Shown here in pieces: positions 1 to 9,455 of a stretch of 64,000 nt of DNA (position 1 is the stretch's first letter; every line of letters starts with the position of its first letter). The DNA is taken from the NCBI GenBank assembly GCA_040752595.1, contig JBFMGX010000005.1, forward strand, positions 108,581 to 172,580, given 5' to 3'. The notes below the pieces were generated by a model. That model saw only the letters and a program-made list of their open reading frames with translations. It was not told the origin of the DNA and did no database searches. The DNA is from Candidatus Zixiibacteriota bacterium (GTDB taxonomy: Bacteria > Zixibacteria > MSB-5A5 > WJJR01). The translations under genes and the position numbers were made by a program.

Positions 1-113
1 ACGATCAGGACGGCCACCAGACCCCGCAGCCACCATCCCCCCTGATGGAAGATCCAGAGGAGGGCGGGGATCGCCACAATGGCGACCAAGAGACGGATTA
101 AGAAGGCACGCAT
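1..113 (-). CDS. cdsA: Phosphatidate cytidylyltransferase, N-terminal fragment
   Basis: The gene runs off the left edge, so only about 37 codons are visible. They begin with an ATG at 113 and encode MRAFLIRLLVAIVAIPALLW followed by a Gly/Trp-rich hydrophobic stretch. This is the usual start of CdsA, the inner-membrane enzyme that makes CDP-diacylglycerol from phosphatidate and CTP. It lies directly downstream of uppS on the same strand, and frr-uppS-cdsA is a very common bacterial gene order. The call rests on the N-terminal pattern plus neighbourhood; the catalytic part is outside the window. Confidence 0.75.
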   Translation of the reverse strand, partial: MRAFLIRLLVAIVAIPALLWIFHQGGWWLRGLVAVLI

Positions 114-274
114 CTAGCGCATCTGGCGACTGAGGGGATGGCCAGTGTTCGGGAGGGCGAAGCTCCCGCTGAGCCGGGCTCGTCTGCGGTGATGAAGACC
201 TGCTCGGCAGGAGCCTCGCCCTCCCATGAAGGCCTGTGACTTGGCGACTGGCTCAACCTGACCCAACAACCACC

Positions 275-1075
275 TCAACCGCGCGGTTTGGTGACCAGGC
301 CGAAGCGGCGTTCGCGTGATTGGTAGTCAAGAACCGCGCGCAGGAAATCCTCGCGGCCGAAATCGGGCCAGAGCGTGTCGGTGATATACAACTCGGTGTA
401 GGATGTCTGCCAGAGCAGGAAATTCGAGAGCCGACGCTCACCCGAGGTGCGGATGAGGAGGTCTGGATCAGGGAGCCCGTTGGTCTGCAGAAAGCGCGTG
501 AAGATCTGTTCGTCGATCGCCTCGGGGTCGATCACACCATCCCGCACCTTGGCCGCAATCTGCCGGACGGCGTGCAGGATCTCGGTCCGGCCGGAGTAGT
601 TGAGCGCCAGATTCAGCACCAGCCCCGTGTTCTCACGCGTCCGCTCGATCGCCTCCGTGACCGCCGCCCGTCGCGACGGCGGCAGGGCATCGATATCTCC
701 GGTCGTGATCAGGCGCACGTTCTGCTCGGCCAACTCACGCAGCTCGCGCTTGGTCGTTTCGTACAACAGACGCATGATCGCCGAGATCTCGCGTTTGGGC
801 CGTCCCCAGTTCTCGGTCGAGAAGGCAAAGAGGGTCAGGGCGGCGATCTTCACTTCGTCCGCCGCCATGACGACGCGCTTGACGGCGCCGACGCCGGCAC
901 GATGCCCGGCCGAACGCGGCAGACCACGACGTTGCGCCCAGCGACCATTGCCGTCCATGATGATCGCCACATGCCGGGGGACCGGGTGGGGTCCCGCCAG
1001 GACGCACCGCAAAAGATCGTCGGTCGACGATCCCGTCGTTGGCAGACAGCGTTGGCCGGTCGCGACCTTCGACAT
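275..1075 (-). CDS. uppS: Undecaprenyl diphosphate synthase (cis-prenyltransferase)
   Basis: UppS condenses eight isopentenyl diphosphates onto farnesyl diphosphate to make the C55 lipid carrier for peptidoglycan and O-antigen synthesis, in the cytosol at the membrane. The 266-aa protein shows the diphosphate-binding MDGNGRWA motif near residues 40-47 (catalytic Asp about 41), FSTENW near 85-90, and the C-terminal DLLIRTSGERRLSNFLLWQ block with the conserved Arg and Ser residues. The start ATG has GAGG five bases upstream and follows the frr stop by seven bases, so the two genes are probably cotranslated. The N-terminal 33 residues before the core are slightly long for the family. Confidence 0.97.
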   Translation of the reverse strand: MSKVATGQRCLPTTGSSTDDLLRCVLAGPHPVPRHVAIIMDGNGRWAQRRGLPRSAGHRAGVGAVKRVVMAADEVKIAALTLFAFSTENWGRPKREISAIMRLLYETTKRELRELAEQNVRLITTGDIDALPPSRRAAVTEAIERTRENTGLVLNLALNYSGRTEILHAVRQIAAKVRDGVIDPEAIDEQIFTRFLQTNGLPDPDLLIRTSGERRLSNFLLWQTSYTELYITDTLWPDFGREDFLRAVLDYQSRERRFGLVTKPRG

Positions 1076-1082
1076 CCGTTCC

Positions 1083-1649
1083 TCAGACCTCCATCACTTC
1101 CGCTTCCTTCGCCGTCACGAGCTTGTCGATCTCGGCGATGAACTCGTCCGTGAACTTCTGGATTTCCTCGGTGGCGCGATGGTGTTCATCCTCCGAGACG
1201 ATCTTGTCCTTCTCCGCCTTCTTGAGATGGTCATTGGCGTCGCGGCGGATGTTGCGGATGGCCACCCGTCCCTCTTCCGCGTGCTTCTTGACCAGCTTCA
1301 CCATGTCCCGGCGTCGTTCCTCGTTCAGCGGCGGCACCGGGATGCGGATCAGGTTCCCTTCGACCACCGGATTGAAGCCCAACTCGGCCTTCTGAATGGC
1401 CTTTACGATTTCACCGGTCAGCGGTTTCTCCCACGGCTGGACCAACAGCAGTCGCGGTTCCGGTGCCGAGAGCGAAGCGACCTGATTGAGCGGGGTCGGG
1501 TTGCCGTAGTAGGTCACGCGAACGGTGTCCAACAGCGCGACGCTCGCCTTGCCGGTGCGAATCGTGCCCAGTTCCCGTCTGATGGCCGCAACGGCCTTCT
1601 GCATGTGGTCCTTGGCATCGGCTTTAATGGTGGCGGCGGATATGGCCAT
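1083..1649 (-). CDS. frr: Ribosome recycling factor
   Basis: RRF splits the post-termination ribosome together with EF-G. The 188-aa product is a standard RRF length. It contains the conserved AAIRRELGTIRTGKAS N-terminal helix, the central LNQVASLSAPEPRLLLVQPW strand region and the VRIAIRNIRRDAND-type hinge and long helix. An in-frame GTG exists at 1655, but GGGAGGG sits seven bases before the ATG at 1649, which decides the start. It lies between pyrH and uppS in the usual order, although a 316-bp spacer with a palindromic repeat separates it from pyrH. Confidence 0.97.
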   Translation of the reverse strand: MAISAATIKADAKDHMQKAVAAIRRELGTIRTGKASVALLDTVRVTYYGNPTPLNQVASLSAPEPRLLLVQPWEKPLTGEIVKAIQKAELGFNPVVEGNLIRIPVPPLNEERRRDMVKLVKKHAEEGRVAIRNIRRDANDHLKKAEKDKIVSEDEHHRATEEIQKFTDEFIAEIDKLVTAKEAEVMEV

Positions 1650-1965
1650 GATCACACCCTCCCGGTAATCGTTCGACCTTCAACAGCACGCAACTGACAC
1701 CCGGCGAAAAATATGTGCCCACGCGGGGAATCGGCAAGGCAAAACGCCCCATCGGCAACCGTCAGAGACACGCGCCGATGGGCAATCTGAGCGGTCCGGT
1801 CCCCACTCTCCACCGCCGGTGCACAGACACTTGCGCCGGGTGGGGGCACCCGGCGCTGCGAAACGGGGTTCTTGTCAACACGTCGCGGGATCGACGGCAT
1901 CAACCACACCTTCGCACTCCCATTCGTGATACACTGTATCCCCGGGAACGGACTCCGAGGCGATG
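1650..1965. other. pyrH-frr spacer carrying a palindromic repeat
   Basis: This 316-bp stretch between pyrH and frr shows no convincing coding sequence. The one open frame on the minus strand runs through the palindrome at 1833-1856 and resembles no protein family. The perfect GCGCCGGGT/ACCCGGCGC hairpin may attenuate or stabilise the operon transcript. Confidence 0.6.
1833..1856. repeat. Palindromic repeat, GCGCCGGGT family, copy 1
   Basis: Nine-base perfect arms (1833-1841 and 1848-1856) surround a G-rich six-base loop. The same arms with a nearly identical loop recur at 30985-31008, so this is a dispersed element and not a chance hairpin. Confidence 0.75.
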
Positions 1966-2724
1966 TCACTGGGGCGTGACGACCGTGCCCAGGGGCTCGC
2001 CGGCGACGACGCGACCGAGATTCCCCTCACCGGTCAGATCGAACACGATGATCGGTATGTTGTGGTCCATGCACATCGAAAGCGCGGTGGCGTCCATCAC
2101 CCGCAGCCGACGCGTCAAGGCCTCGGTGAACGTCAACGATTCAAAGCGCGTCGCGGTCTTGTCAATCACCGGGTCCGCGGAATAGACGCCGTCGACCTTG
2201 GTCCCCTTCAGGATCACATCCGCACCGATCTCCAGGGCCCGCAGGGCGGCCGCCGTGTCGGTCGTGAAGTAGGGATGGCCTGTGCCCGCCGCCAGGAGCA
2301 CGATCCGTCCCTTCTCGAGGTGACGCGTCGCCCGGCGGCGAATGTACGGTTCGCCTACCGATGCCATCGGCAACGCCGTCAGCACCCGCGTCGCGGCGTC
2401 GATTCTCTCCAGCGCATCCTGCATCGCCAGGGCATTGATCACGGTGCCGAGCATCCCCATCTGGTCGGCCACGGCGCGATCCATCCCCCGCGCCGCCGTG
2501 GCGACACCCCGGTAGATGTTGCCGCCGCCCAAGACAACCGCGACCTCAAGACCCCGGTCGCGGACGGACTTGATCTGCCCGGCCAGCGAACCGAGGATTT
2601 CCAGGTCGATTCCCCAACCGGTGGGCCCGGCCAGGATTTCGCCGGAGACTTTCAGCAGAATGCGATGAAACCCACCTGAGGTGAACCGGCCCCGTGCGCT
2701 ATGGGCGGCATCGCCACCGCTCAT
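1966..2724 (-). CDS. pyrH: Uridylate kinase (UMP kinase)
   Basis: PyrH phosphorylates UMP to UDP and is the first step toward UTP and CTP from UMP. It belongs to the amino-acid-kinase fold, not the eukaryotic NMP kinase family. The 252-aa product has the N-terminal LLKVSGE loop, [11 protein letters not shown], the [20 protein letters not shown] helix and the nucleotide-binding [17 protein letters not shown] segment, ending in [16 protein letters not shown] at 2745 overlaps the tsf stop codon. The ATG at 2724 is preceded by GGAG at five bases, so that start is preferred; the alternative adds seven residues. Confidence 0.96.
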   Translation of the reverse strand: MSGGDAAHSARGRFTSGGFHRILLKVSGEILAGPTGWGIDLEILGSLAGQIKSVRDRGLEVAVVLGGGNIYRGVATAARGMDRAVADQMGMLGTVINALAMQDALERIDAATRVLTALPMASVGEPYIRRRATRHLEKGRIVLLAAGTGHPYFTTDTAAALRALEIGADVILKGTKVDGVYSADPVIDKTATRFESLTFTEALTRRLRVMDATALSMCMDHNIPIIVFDLTGEGNLGRVVAGEPLGTVVTPQ

Positions 2725-2744
2725 GACGGCTCCGCGATCCGCCA

Positions 2745-3338
2745 CTACTCGCCGAGGCGAAAACGGACGAAACGTTTGACGACCATGTTCTCACCCAGCC
2801 GCGCGATCATCCCCTGCACCAGGTCGCCCACGCTCTTGTCCGGGTCCTTGACATAGGCCTGCTCCAGAAGGCAGGACTCGGCATAGAATTTCTCCAGCTT
2901 GCCGTCGACGATCTTGTCGAGGATCTTCTCCGGCTTCCCCTCATTGATCGCCTGTTGACGGTAGATCTGCCGCTCGCTCTCGACCAGCGCCGAATCGAGT
3001 TCCTCGCGCCGCACCGCGGTCGGATTGGCGGCGGCCACCTGCATAGCGATCTCCTTGGCCAGTTGCCGGAATTCATCGGTGCGCGCCACAAAGTCGGTTT
3101 CGCAGTTGATCTCCACCAAGACACCCAACTTGTCGCCCGGGTGGATGTATGCGAAAACCAGCCCCTCCTTAGTGGCCCGTCCGGCCTTGCCGGCGGCGCG
3201 TGCCAGACCTTTCTCCCGCAGGTAGGCGATCGCCCGTTCCGGATCCCCGCCGCTTTCACTGAGGGCCTTCTTGCAATCCATCATGCCGGCGCCGGTTCGT
3301 TCCCGCAGCGCTTTCACATCGGCAGCCGATATCGACAT
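2745..3338 (-). CDS. tsf: Translation elongation factor Ts
   Basis: EF-Ts is the guanine nucleotide exchange factor for EF-Tu. The 197-aa product is the short form of the family. It has the N-terminal UBA-like domain with [19 protein letters not shown], the core CETDFVART motif that contacts EF-Tu, and a C-terminal [11 protein letters not shown] tail. The ATG at 3338 follows AGAGGGG with a four-base gap; the open frame extends eleven codons further upstream without a ribosome site. It lies downstream of rpsB as in most bacteria. Confidence 0.97.
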   Translation of the reverse strand: MSISAADVKALRERTGAGMMDCKKALSESGGDPERAIAYLREKGLARAAGKAGRATKEGLVFAYIHPGDKLGVLVEINCETDFVARTDEFRQLAKEIAMQVAAANPTAVRREELDSALVESERQIYRQQAINEGKPEKILDKIVDGKLEKFYAESCLLEQAYVKDPDKSVGDLVQGMIARLGENMVVKRFVRFRLGE

Positions 3339-3411
3339 CGTTCCCCTCTCACGCAGAAGTCTTTGTGTCACAGGTCTTCAGGAGTTGTCAGAGAAGCTCT
3401 CCCACAACGGG

Positions 3412-3530
3412 AGATTGCTTCGTCGGTGGTTCGCTACCGCGAATCACCTCCTCGCAATGACGTTGTGAGTTTTTGGTCGGCTGGCTGTCGTTGCGAGGAA
3501 GTCCGCCTCGGCGGACGACGAAGCAACCGC
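3412..3530. repeat. Inverted pair of a dispersed repeat between rpsB and tsf
   Basis: The left half (about 3412-3467) ends in CTCGCAATGACG, and the right half (about 3489-3530) starts with GTCGTTGCGAGGAAG and ends with GACGAAGCAACCG. They are inverted copies of one element of the type GTCATTGCGAGGAnG...GACGAAGCAAT, each with an internal small palindrome. Transcribed together they could fold into a roughly 40-bp imperfect hairpin separating rpsB from tsf. Confidence 0.7.
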
Positions 3531-3600
3531 CCGACAGACAGAATTCCCTCCCAGTCAACTTCTTCAACACGCCCTTCAGATCCGTGCGTCGGTCCCAAGA

Positions 3601-4380
3601 TCACTTCCCGGCCTCATCGGTGCCCGCCGCACTCCAGGCGCGTTCCCCGACCATCGCACCGGCCTCCGGCCTGACTTCCTCATCCGCAACGTCCTTGCGC
3701 CGGCTGCCGGCGCCCTCGATCACCGCGCCGGCGACCGCACCGGTCAACAGGCGGATCGATTTGATCGCATCGTCGTTTCCGGCAATCGGGAAATCGATCG
3801 GATCCGGGTCGGAGTTGGTGTCGACGATGGCGACGATGGGAATGCCCAGCTTGCTCGCCTCGGCGACGGCGATGCGCTCCTTGCGTGTGTCGACCACGTA
3901 GAGCAGACCGGGAAGACGCCCCATGTCCTTGATCCCGCCGAGGACCTTCTCCAGCCGTTCGATCTCCTTCTCGAGTTTGAGGCGCTCCTTCTTGGTGAGC
4001 TTCTCGAAGGTGCCGTCCTCGCGCATGGTCTCCAGATCGCGGAGCCGCTTGACCGACTGGCGGATCGTCGTGAAGTTCGTCAGCATGCCGCCCAGCCAGC
4101 GCTCGGTGACGCAGAACTGCCCGCAGCGCTGCGATTCGGCCGAGATCACGTCCTTGGCCTGCTTCTTCGTGCCGACGAAGAGGACCGGCCGTCCTTCCAT
4201 GGCGACCTCGCGCGCCTTGCGACAGGCGGCCTCCAGCGAGATCAGCGTCTTGCGCAGATCGATGATGTAGATGCCGTTACGCGCGGTGAAGATGAAGGGC
4301 TTCATCTTCGGATTCCAGCGCTTGGTCTGGTGGCCGAAGTGCACTCCGGCGTCGAGCAGATCCTTGACTTCGATGGGCAC
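3601..4380 (-). CDS. rpsB: 30S ribosomal protein S2
   Basis: S2 binds late to the small subunit and is needed for S1 attachment. The product has [23 protein letters not shown] at the start, [14 protein letters not shown], the [20 protein letters not shown] segment, the charged coiled-coil hairpin near residues 115-150, and the [20 protein letters not shown] motif. A C-terminal tail of about 35 residues beyond the core is variable in the family. GTG codons at 4386 and 4380 are both in frame; GAGG five bases before the second favours 4380 (259 aa). Confidence 0.97.
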   Translation of the reverse strand: MPIEVKDLLDAGVHFGHQTKRWNPKMKPFIFTARNGIYIIDLRKTLISLEAACRKAREVAMEGRPVLFVGTKKQAKDVISAESQRCGQFCVTERWLGGMLTNFTTIRQSVKRLRDLETMREDGTFEKLTKKERLKLEKEIERLEKVLGGIKDMGRLPGLLYVVDTRKERIAVAEASKLGIPIVAIVDTNSDPDPIDFPIAGNDDAIKSIRLLTGAVAGAVIEGAGSRRKDVADEEVRPEAGAMVGERAWSAAGTDEAGK

Positions 4381-4547
4381 GTTCACCTCGTGACATGGGT
4401 TTTGTGTTGCCTGGCCAACTCCACCACACGCCGCTGGTCACCATCCCACGGGCAGGAAGCCCGACCCGGGATGATTTCGGCGTGTGTGTGTCAAGAGCCG
4501 CCGCATCGCGACGGCTTCCGTTGTCATCCTCGTTCAGGTGCCGCTGA

Positions 4548-4940
4548 CTAACGCTTCGAATACTGGAAGCGCTTACGCGCCTTCACCTGACCGTACTTCT
4601 TGCGTTCCACCGCGCGGGCGTCGCGCTCCAGGAAACCGGCCCGTTTGAGCTTCGGTCGCCAATCCGGATTCATCGCCTGCAGGGCGCGGGAGATTCCCAG
4701 GCGTAGAGCTCCCGCCTGGCCCGATTTTCCGCCGCCTTCCGCATAGCAGATGATGTCGACCTGCCCCTTGGCCTCGACCAGCCGCAACGGCTGCTCGATC
4801 AACATCACGAGCGTCTCGCGATGGAAGTACTCGTCCAGGGTCAGACCGTTGACGACGAACCGTCCGGTTCCCATTTGCAGTCCGACTCGTGCCGTCGCCT
4901 CTTTGCGTCGGCCGGTGGCCCAGAATGTGTCGACCGCCAA
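4548..4940 (-). CDS. rpsI: 30S ribosomal protein S9
   Basis: S9 sits in the head of the 30S subunit with its basic tail reaching toward the P-site tRNA. The 130-aa product starts in the [14 protein letters not shown] motif, contains [19 protein letters not shown] and ends in [17 protein letters not shown], with the conserved terminal Ser-Lys-Arg. The start is a TTG with GGAGG four to five bases upstream. It follows rplM, the standard L13-S9 pair. Confidence 0.97.
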   Translation of the reverse strand: MAVDTFWATGRRKEATARVGLQMGTGRFVVNGLTLDEYFHRETLVMLIEQPLRLVEAKGQVDIICYAEGGGKSGQAGALRLGISRALQAMNPDWRPKLKRAGFLERDARAVERKKYGQVKARKRFQYSKR

Positions 4941-5001
4941 GTATCCTCCAGCTCTCTCTTGGTTCTTCCGTGGTCTTGCCCCGGCTCCGCCCTCAACCGT
5001 G

Positions 5002-5433
5002 TCAACTCAGGACCAACGGCTGCGGCTTCTGTGCCGCATGCGGGTGCGTCTCACCCGCGTAGACGTGCAGCTTGCGTATCAGACGACGCCCGAGGCGGTT
5101 CTTCGGCAGCATGCCGCGGACAGCGCGGCGCACCAATTCCTCCGGACGGCGATCCCGCAGCTTCCCGAGCGTTTCCCATTTCGCACCGCCAGGATATCCC
5201 GAGTAGTGGAAATAGGTCTTTTCCGTCTCTTTGCCGCCGGTCGTCCGCACTTTGGCTGCGTTCAGGACGATCACGAAGTCGCCCACATCGAGATGCGGCG
5301 TGTACTGCGGCTTTGTCTTGCCGCGCAGCACGCGGGCGATTCTCGCCGCGGCGCGACCGAGAACCTGATCGGCCACGTCGACCGTGTACCAGTCGCGCTG
5401 AATGCTGTCGGCCTTGGGAATGTACGTCTTCAT
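5002..5433 (-). CDS. rplM: 50S ribosomal protein L13
   Basis: L13 is an early 50S assembly protein. The 143-aa product begins [20 protein letters not shown], has [15 protein letters not shown], the VVLNAAKVR-like segment, [12 protein letters not shown] and the [20 protein letters not shown] block. The ATG at 5433 has GGAAGGG six bases upstream; the reading frame continues 21 codons further up through the promoter and is not translated. First gene of the L13-S9 transcription unit. Confidence 0.97.
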   Translation of the reverse strand: MKTYIPKADSIQRDWYTVDVADQVLGRAAARIARVLRGKTKPQYTPHLDVGDFVIVLNAAKVRTTGGKETEKTYFHYSGYPGGAKWETLGKLRDRRPEELVRRAVRGMLPKNRLGRRLIRKLHVYAGETHPHAAQKPQPLVLS

Positions 5434-5467
5434 CAATTGCCCTTCCCCATCCAAAGACAAAACACCA

Positions 5468-5496
5468 AATTTATCACCACGCCCGTGTACTGTCAA
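5468..5496 (-). promoter_or_regulatory. Sigma70-type promoter for rplM-rpsI
   Basis: On the minus strand a perfect TTGACA (5496-5491) is followed after exactly 17 bases by TAAATT (5473-5468). The predicted start of transcription falls near 5461, about 28 bases before the rplM ATG, which leaves room for the ribosome site. Confidence 0.75.
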
Positions 5497-5511
5497 CAGA
5501 CAACTATCTCT

Positions 5512-6366
5512 TCACATCCCTGCCCCAACGTTCTCTTCCTGAGACTTTTCAGTCACATGCTGACTGAATGCCGCCAATCGGTCGAAGAAGTTCTCCCCGG
5601 CAACCTGATACAGATCGTTGTGCCTGCCCCCTGGAATCGGCCATAATTCCTTGACTCCCATCGCGATAGCGAACAGAACCGAGGCGTCTTCCACGGGGAC
5701 CGTTTTGTCGTCGGTCCCGTGCATGATCAGGACCGGCAGGTGGAGCTTCGCGAGATTGGCCTCATTGTCGAAGCGGTAGTCCATGGCCCACCCCACCGGC
5801 AGACCGAACATGATGCGCTGCCCCATTCGCGCCGCGGAACGGAACGCGGCCTCCAGAATCAACCCGGCACACGGCCGGCGTGTCGCCAACTCAGTGGCCA
5901 CCGCCCCGCCGATGGAATGCCCCCAGAGAACAATCCTGTGCGGCGCGACGCCGAGCGATGCGGTCATGTAGGCGTGTGCCGCCTCGGCATCAAGGTACAC
6001 ACCGGCCTCGGAGGGGCTCCCGTCGGACTCGCCTGTCCCCCGGTAGTTGAAAGCTACCACCCCCAGGCCGTGGAGGGCGACCGCCGAAAGCAACTCCGTA
6101 CGGTCAGCCAGATTCCCCGCATTCCCACAGAAGTAAAGGAGGACCGGACCGGTGGCCGGCAGGCGTGAGTGCCACCCAGTGATCCTGACTCCGTCCGCGG
6201 TGGCCGTTGAGAACGAGGAGAACCCTGGGGGAGGAGGCGTAGCCCCTGTTTGCGGACGAAACGCGACACGTGGCTCTACCCAACGAACCGTCAACTTGAG
6301 GGCGACAGCCAGAAGCGCTATTCCCACAACCCAAGCCAAGACCGTCATCGGCACGCCGCGCACCAT
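5512..6366 (-). CDS. Membrane-anchored alpha/beta hydrolase (BEM46/ABHD13-like)
   Basis: A serine hydrolase of unknown substrate. An N-terminal hydrophobic helix (about residues 6-25) likely anchors it to the membrane, with the catalytic domain after a Pro-rich linker. Visible parts are the oxyanion-loop region LLYFCGNAGN, the strand-turn FNYRGTGESDGSPSEAG, nucleophile elbow GHSIGG (Ser about 151), acid-loop GTDDKTVP (Asp about 218) and GGRHND (His about 248). The spacing matches the BEM46-like family, which lacks a known physiological substrate. In-frame starts include a TTG at 6390 inside a terminator-like hairpin, and ATGs at 6366 and 6348; 6366 is chosen. Confidence 0.8.
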   Translation of the reverse strand: MVRGVPMTVLAWVVGIALLAVALKLTVRWVEPRVAFRPQTGATPPPPGFSSFSTATADGVRITGWHSRLPATGPVLLYFCGNAGNLADRTELLSAVALHGLGVVAFNYRGTGESDGSPSEAGVYLDAEAAHAYMTASLGVAPHRIVLWGHSIGGAVATELATRRPCAGLILEAAFRSAARMGQRIMFGLPVGWAMDYRFDNEANLAKLHLPVLIMHGTDDKTVPVEDASVLFAIAMGVKELWPIPGGRHNDLYQVAGENFFDRLAAFSQHVTEKSQEENVGAGM

Positions 6367-6387
6367 CCCAACAAGGAACCCCTGAAA

Positions 6388-6403
6388 CAAGGCGTAAGCC
6401 TTG
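6388..6403 (-). terminator. Short hairpin downstream of the subtilase gene
   Basis: On the minus strand CAAGGC and GCCTTG form a six-base stem with a four-base loop, followed by TTTC. It lies 68 bases after the subtilase stop codon. The stem is short, so this is a weak terminator candidate. Confidence 0.4.
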
Positions 6404-6470
6404 CCTCAACCCCTGATCCGGAGTGTAGGGAAAATCGTCGGTCAGAAAAACGGGATTCGCGTCGGGTCTT

Positions 6471-9422
6471 CTATTTGAGGAGGACCAACGTGCGGATTTC
6501 GGCCGGCCGCCCGGCCATCGTCAGCCGTGCGAAATAGATCCCGGACGCCAACGCACGTCCCTGACCACTGCCGCCATCCCAGTTGAGCAGATGCCGACCG
6601 CTCGGGAGAACGCCGTCGACCAGCGTCGTGACATGCCGTCCGAGAACGTCTACGATCTCCAATCGCACCGATTCCTCACCGGAACCCGCAATGGTCACCG
6701 GAATGGTCGTCTGAGCATTGAAGGGATTCGGGTAGTTGTGACCCAAGGCGAAGGATGGGGGAGGCTCGATGTCGCCACCATTGTCACCGATGCCGCTTGT
6801 CCTCAGCCAGCGATCGCGGGCGGTCCCTGATGCCTCTGTGAAGGACTCAGTGTTCGGAGCAACAATGAAGGCCACGGCCACGACCAGGGACTCGCCGGCG
6901 TTCACAGTGACCGGCGCCGTGGCCAGTGCCGCCAGGTAGTCCCCTGCCGTTGTCGGCGCTTCGGAGCTCCCCGGCGCCATGTCGCCTCGCTTCACGGCCT
7001 CCGTGAGCGCGAGCTTGCCGCCGTACGGGTTGGCGAGGAACCGACGCGCCGAGAAGGCAGCATTGATCGGGGTCAGACCGGCGACCGCCTCCGAGTTGTC
7101 GGTACCGTGATAGACGCCGCCGGACGCAGGATCGTGGTGGACGCGTTCGTCAATCGCTCCACCGACCCCCGGAATGTCGATGTCGAGAAGCCACCCGATT
7201 TGCAGCCCCTGGATCACCGCTGCCGTGCGGTTGTGAATCGTCCAAGTCACGGTCACGCACTCAGCACCACTGCTGTCGCGGCAGTACTCGGCCGACGGCG
7301 ATACGAGCACACCAACCGGCCAAGCGGCCCGACTATCATCGAATTGCAGAGTCGAAGTACTGGCCGCCGCAACGCCTTGGGATCCCGTCACCGGCGAGAA
7401 ATCGAAGGGTGATCCCCCGTCGCTCCGACGCGAGGCATCGGCGAATCCGCCGCTCTCTGACGCGACCATCAGGGCCGCCTCGTAGAGCAGATTGCCGCTG
7501 AAGTGTTGCGCGCGCCATCCCGAGCCGCCGGCATCGAGACTTGAGCCGGGACCGAGTCCGAGCTGCCCGATGTTCGAGAGCGACATCCCCATTGTGCCGT
7601 CGCCGACGTGCTCGATCACAGATCCCGCCGGTAATCCACACGGCACGGCAAATGTGTCGACCCAGTTCCCCAGGTGCGGATCTCCGGTCAGGGACAACTC
7701 GAAACGGATCGAGTCCCCTGCTCGCATGCCCGCCGGAACGGAAACGATGAACGGGGCATAGGCGTTGTCGACGGTCAGTCCCACGGGAAGCGTATCGAAG
7801 CGCGCCGTGTCTACCGGCAACATGACACCCGGAGTCATAGAGCAGAGCCGGGCCTGAACGTGCGCGGCTTCCGCCCCGGTGGCGACCAGTGACACGACCA
7901 GTGGACCGGTCTCGCCGCGCGCCAGGATCTGATCACCGGTCGCATCGGGCGCGACCGTGGCGACAATGATGGTCGGAGCCACCGCCGCAGGCAGGGCGGC
8001 GAGCGCCGCTCCCAAGTCCAGCATCCCGTGCCCGGAGGCGTTATCTTCACCAACCGGATCGACATCACGGGCCGTCGCCATGAGGGCTGTCTTGATCTCC
8101 TCCGGCGTCAGGTCCGGGTTGTACTGGCGCAGGAGGGCCACCGCCCCGGCCAGATGCGGGGCCGACATCGAGGTCCCACTGATCAACTTGTAGGATTGCC
8201 CTTTGTAGGCCGAGCGGATGTTCACACCGGGGGCAACCAACTCCGGCTTGACCGAGACGCCATCGCAGGCCGAGGGACCGCGGCTGGAGAACGGAGGCAC
8301 AGTGAGAACGGGCGTGGTCGCGTCGACCGCTCCGATCGAGAAGCACGAGGTGGGCGACACCGCACGGTCGGCCGGATTGCGCAGTGACATCGAGTATGGC
8401 CCTTCGTTCCCGGCGGCAAACACGCAGACGATTCCCATCGCCTCGACATGATCGATGGCGTCAAAGAACAGCGAGTCGCATGCATTGATGATCTGTTGCG
8501 AGACGCCCCAGGAGTTGCAGACCACGTCGGGGACATCGGCTGTCGTGGCCGGATCACCATCGGGATCGGCGACCCACTCCAGTGCGGCCAGAATATCGGC
8601 AAAGGTCGCCGACAGAGAGCGCCCGCGGTCGATCACGGCGGCGTTGATCCACTCGGCATCCGGAGCCATGCCGATCGTATCGGCGCCATCGCGCCCCACG
8701 GCGATTCCCATGACGTGCGTGCCGTGGCCGTTGTTGTCGGCCGGCACTGGCGTGTGGAAGGGATCGAACCAGGCGGCAGCCGTGTCACCGTGCATCCCCC
8801 GCCAGCGATCCTTCAAGGCCGGATGGCTCCCCTCCACACCGGTATCGATCGAAGCCACGAGCCGACCGCGTCCGGTCAACCCCCGCGACCAAAGGGCACG
8901 CGCGCCCACGACCGCCAGGTTTTCCTGCGCACCGACAGCGGCCGCCGTGGCATCGGTGACCGAAACCGGCCGCATCAACTCGACCGCGGGATTCAGACTA
9001 ATCGCCGCAACGTCATCGCGTTCGGCGAGGGTGAGTAGAGCGGGGAGGTCGGCGCGGACGTGGAGGGCATTGGTGATCCAGAAGCTGCTGATGAGCGTGG
9101 CGTGACCCGGCAGCGATGCGATTGCGGCTGTGAGTCTGGACTGTGTGTGCACGGCCTCATCGTGAAGAAGGACGCCGACGCGGGCATGCCGTTCACCGAG
9201 ACTGCGCGACGCCGACGCGGCGAGCGTGAGCTTTTCACCCGACTTGCGCGATCCGCGCGGCGCCACCAGGAGATCAAAGGTCGCCGTCGATGACGCCTGG
9301 GAAAGCGCCGACACCAACGACGGCGTCAGAACGGACAACTGGCGGGGTGATAATTCCCCGGCCGCAAGGGACGCCGACCATGCCATCAGAGACGCTAAGA
9401 CTGGGATCGTGACGACTTTCAT
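6471..9422 (-). CDS. Secreted subtilisin-family (S8) serine protease with C-terminal sorting-type domain
   Basis: A 983-aa exported endopeptidase. A signal peptide (about residues 1-22, ending ASLAAG) is followed by an inhibitor-like prodomain, then the S8 domain with Asp in SIDTGVEGSHP (about 193), His in NNGHGTHVMG (about 233) and Ser in SGTSMSAPHLAG (about 418). A long beta-rich region follows. The last ~85 residues carry the FlgD-like pattern: LGHNYPNPFNAQTT, VLGRHVTTLVDG, WDGG, SGIYFARL and a final LVLLK. This tail resembles type IX secretion-type C-terminal domains, so surface delivery is inferred. The ATG at 9422 is chosen over an in-frame TTG three codons upstream. A sigma54-like element lies at 9440-9455. 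Confidence 0.93.
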   Translation of the reverse strand: MKVVTIPVLASLMAWSASLAAGELSPRQLSVLTPSLVSALSQASSTATFDLLVAPRGSRKSGEKLTLAASASRSLGERHARVGVLLHDEAVHTQSRLTAAIASLPGHATLISSFWITNALHVRADLPALLTLAERDDVAAISLNPAVELMRPVSVTDATAAAVGAQENLAVVGARALWSRGLTGRGRLVASIDTGVEGSHPALKDRWRGMHGDTAAAWFDPFHTPVPADNNGHGTHVMGIAVGRDGADTIGMAPDAEWINAAVIDRGRSLSATFADILAALEWVADPDGDPATTADVPDVVCNSWGVSQQIINACDSLFFDAIDHVEAMGIVCVFAAGNEGPYSMSLRNPADRAVSPTSCFSIGAVDATTPVLTVPPFSSRGPSACDGVSVKPELVAPGVNIRSAYKGQSYKLISGTSMSAPHLAGAVALLRQYNPDLTPEEIKTALMATARDVDPVGEDNASGHGMLDLGAALAALPAAVAPTIIVATVAPDATGDQILARGETGPLVVSLVATGAEAAHVQARLCSMTPGVMLPVDTARFDTLPVGLTVDNAYAPFIVSVPAGMRAGDSIRFELSLTGDPHLGNWVDTFAVPCGLPAGSVIEHVGDGTMGMSLSNIGQLGLGPGSSLDAGGSGWRAQHFSGNLLYEAALMVASESGGFADASRRSDGGSPFDFSPVTGSQGVAAASTSTLQFDDSRAAWPVGVLVSPSAEYCRDSSGAECVTVTWTIHNRTAAVIQGLQIGWLLDIDIPGVGGAIDERVHHDPASGGVYHGTDNSEAVAGLTPINAAFSARRFLANPYGGKLALTEAVKRGDMAPGSSEAPTTAGDYLAALATAPVTVNAGESLVVAVAFIVAPNTESFTEASGTARDRWLRTSGIGDNGGDIEPPPSFALGHNYPNPFNAQTTIPVTIAGSGEESVRLEIVDVLGRHVTTLVDGVLPSGRHLLNWDGGSGQGRALASGIYFARLTMAGRPAEIRTLVLLK

Positions 9423-9439
9423 TCTATCCAAGACTCGAG

Positions 9440-9455
9440 CGCAAGCGGAATGCCG
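9440..9455 (-). promoter_or_regulatory. Sigma54-like -24/-12 element upstream of the subtilase
   Basis: The minus strand reads CGGCATTCCGCTTGCG, with GG and GC separated by the required ten bases and GGCA/TTGC matching the consensus TGGCAC-N5-TTGCW. Transcription would start only about seven bases before the ATG at 9422, which argues for a nearly leaderless message or for a chance match. Confidence 0.35.

Noticed and set aside
1652-1969. Minus-strand frame of 105 codons between pyrH and frr
   Set aside because: It is built through a palindromic repeat, has no ribosome site and resembles no protein.
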